This document shows, piece by piece, positions 5,573-6,592 of a stretch of 6,592 nucleotides of DNA. The translations under genes and the position numbers were made by a program. Numbering within the stretch: the first letter of the stretch is position 1; every line of letters begins with the position of its first letter. Source of the DNA: an uncultured Clostridia bacterium (GTDB taxonomy: Bacteria > Bacillota > Clostridia > Monoglobales > Firm-18); contig CALDNB010000146.1 in assembly GCA_937914775.1 (NCBI GenBank), positions 1-6,592 of the forward strand. Direction: 5' to 3'. Under the pieces are notes generated by a model. That model was given only the letters and a program-made list of their open reading frames with translations. It was not told the origin of the DNA and ran no database searches.

Positions 5573-6592
5573 ATGAGTACAAAAAACATCGACTGGTCAA
5601 GCCTTGGCTTTGGCTATATAAAAACAGACAAAAGATTTTCAGCAGTATACAGAGACGGTGCCTGGTCAGAGGGCGGTCTTGTGGATGACGCAACAATGCA
5701 CATAAGCGAAAGTGCAGGTGTTTTACAATATGCGCAAACCTGTTTTGAAGGTCTTAAAGCATACAGAACAAAGGACGGCAAAATCGTTGTTTTCCGCCCC
5801 GAACTTAATTCACAAAGACTTGATGACAGTTGTGAAAGATTAAGAATTCCAAAACTTCCCGAAGGTATGTTTTTAAAAGCAGTTGATATGCTTGTAAAAG
5901 CAAATGAGGACTGGGTTCCTCCTTACGGAAGCGGTGCAACATTATATATAAGACCGTTTATTGCAGGAACAGGCCCCGTTATCGGCGTTGCCCCTGCACC
6001 TGAATACGAGTTCAGAATGTTCTGTACCCCTGTTGGTCCTTACTTTAAAGGCGGTGCAAAACCAATCAAACTTATGGTAAGTGATTTTGACAGAGCCGCA
6101 CCAAACGGTACAGGTCACATTAAAGCAGGTCTTAACTATGCAATGAGTCTTCACGCATCATACACAGCAAAACATGCAGGTTATGCAGAAAATATGTATT
6201 TAGACGCTGCAACAAGAACAAATGTTGAAGAAACAGGCGGTGCAAACTTTATATTTGTAACAAAAGATGGAAAAATCGTTACACCTAAATCAAATTCAAT
6301 TTTGCCGTCAATCACACGCCGTTCATTAATGGTAGTTGCAAAAGAATATTTAGGTATGGAAACTGAAGAAAGAGTTGTACCGTTCGCAGAAGTTCCCGAG
6401 TTCGCAGAATGCGGTCTATGCGGTACTGCAGCGGTAATTTCACCAGTTGGTCAGATTGACGACCACGGCAAAGAAATCAAATTCCCAAGCGGTATGGACA
6501 ATATGGGTCCTGTTCTTACAAAACTTTATGACACATTAACAGGTATCCAAATGGGCAGAATTGAAGCTCCAGAAGGATGGATTCATGTAATT
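5573..6592 (+). CDS. ilvE: Branched-chain amino acid aminotransferase (C-terminus cut by window edge)
   Basis: A PLP enzyme (fold type IV) that interconverts Leu, Ile and Val with their 2-oxo acids and glutamate/2-oxoglutarate, in the cytoplasm. The open frame has 340 codons to the edge. Family marks: YAQTCFEGLKAYR near the N-terminus (residues about 55-67), the PLP lysine K184 in GHIKAGLNYAMS, E220 in EETGGANFIFV (cofactor pyridine contact), ILPSITRRSL, and the phosphate-binding CGTAAVISPVG. The length and the closing segment GIQMGRIEAP...GW suggest only a few residues are missing, since family members have about 340-360. It belongs to the long BCAT2-type subgroup seen in Firmicutes and eukaryotes and not to the ~305-residue E. 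coli IlvE. The ATG is preceded by GGAAGGTG (5559-5566) with 6 nt spacing. It is transcribed divergently from the paralogue operon. Confidence 0.93.
   Translation, partial: MSTKNIDWSSLGFGYIKTDKRFSAVYRDGAWSEGGLVDDATMHISESAGVLQYAQTCFEGLKAYRTKDGKIVVFRPELNSQRLDDSCERLRIPKLPEGMFLKAVDMLVKANEDWVPPYGSGATLYIRPFIAGTGPVIGVAPAPEYEFRMFCTPVGPYFKGGAKPIKLMVSDFDRAAPNGTGHIKAGLNYAMSLHASYTAKHAGYAENMYLDAATRTNVEETGGANFIFVTKDGKIVTPKSNSILPSITRRSLMVVAKEYLGMETEERVVPFAEVPEFAECGLCGTAAVISPVGQIDDHGKEIKFPSGMDNMGPVLTKLYDTLTGIQMGRIEAPEGWIHVI

Noticed and set aside
5942..6154. Minus-strand cysteine-rich open frame inside ilvE
   Set aside because: Antisense shadow of the conserved aminotransferase, with no ribosome site or family resemblance.

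Overview
The window reads as chromosomal DNA of an uncultured-type low-GC Firmicute, most likely class Clostridia. The support is AT-rich intergenic DNA, strong AGGAGG-like ribosome sites, sigma-A-type promoters with 17-bp spacers, and the Firmicute gene order alr end, then mazE (ndoAI), then mazF (ndoA). No tRNA, rRNA, CRISPR array or insertion sequence is visible.

Layout from left to right. Bases 1 to about 135 hold two gene fragments back to back: a leftward piece that looks like the middle of a DegV-family protein, and the rightward last ~23 codons of alanine racemase. They meet near base 70 at a short inverted repeat, so this is either a rearrangement scar or an assembly chimera. Next is a promoter with an operator-like repeat, then a complete type II toxin-antitoxin pair (mazE 235-510, mazF 516-860). 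A hairpin terminator after mazF overlaps a good promoter for a small exported protein of unknown function (953-1402). A strong hairpin at 1408-1443 then separates convergent transcription units.

The centre (1442-5421, leftward) is a two-gene operon of tandem paralogues. Both are exactly 660 residues, about 83% identical with no gaps, and exactly 1997 bp apart. They look like cytoplasmic proteins with a glycosidase-like (clan GH-A / GH42-like) architecture, but their family is not firmly identified. A 234-bp stretch is perfectly identical between them, whereas the adjoining region after the putative catalytic ELEN motif has diverged strongly. This suggests local gene conversion together with specialisation of the pocket. 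This pair is the most novel part of the window.

The right end (5573 to the edge) is a nearly complete branched-chain amino acid aminotransferase (ilvE-type), transcribed divergently from the paralogue operon. Each has its own sigma-A-like promoter in the 151-bp gap. Apart from mazE with mazF and the two paralogues with each other, the neighbouring genes show no obvious shared pathway.
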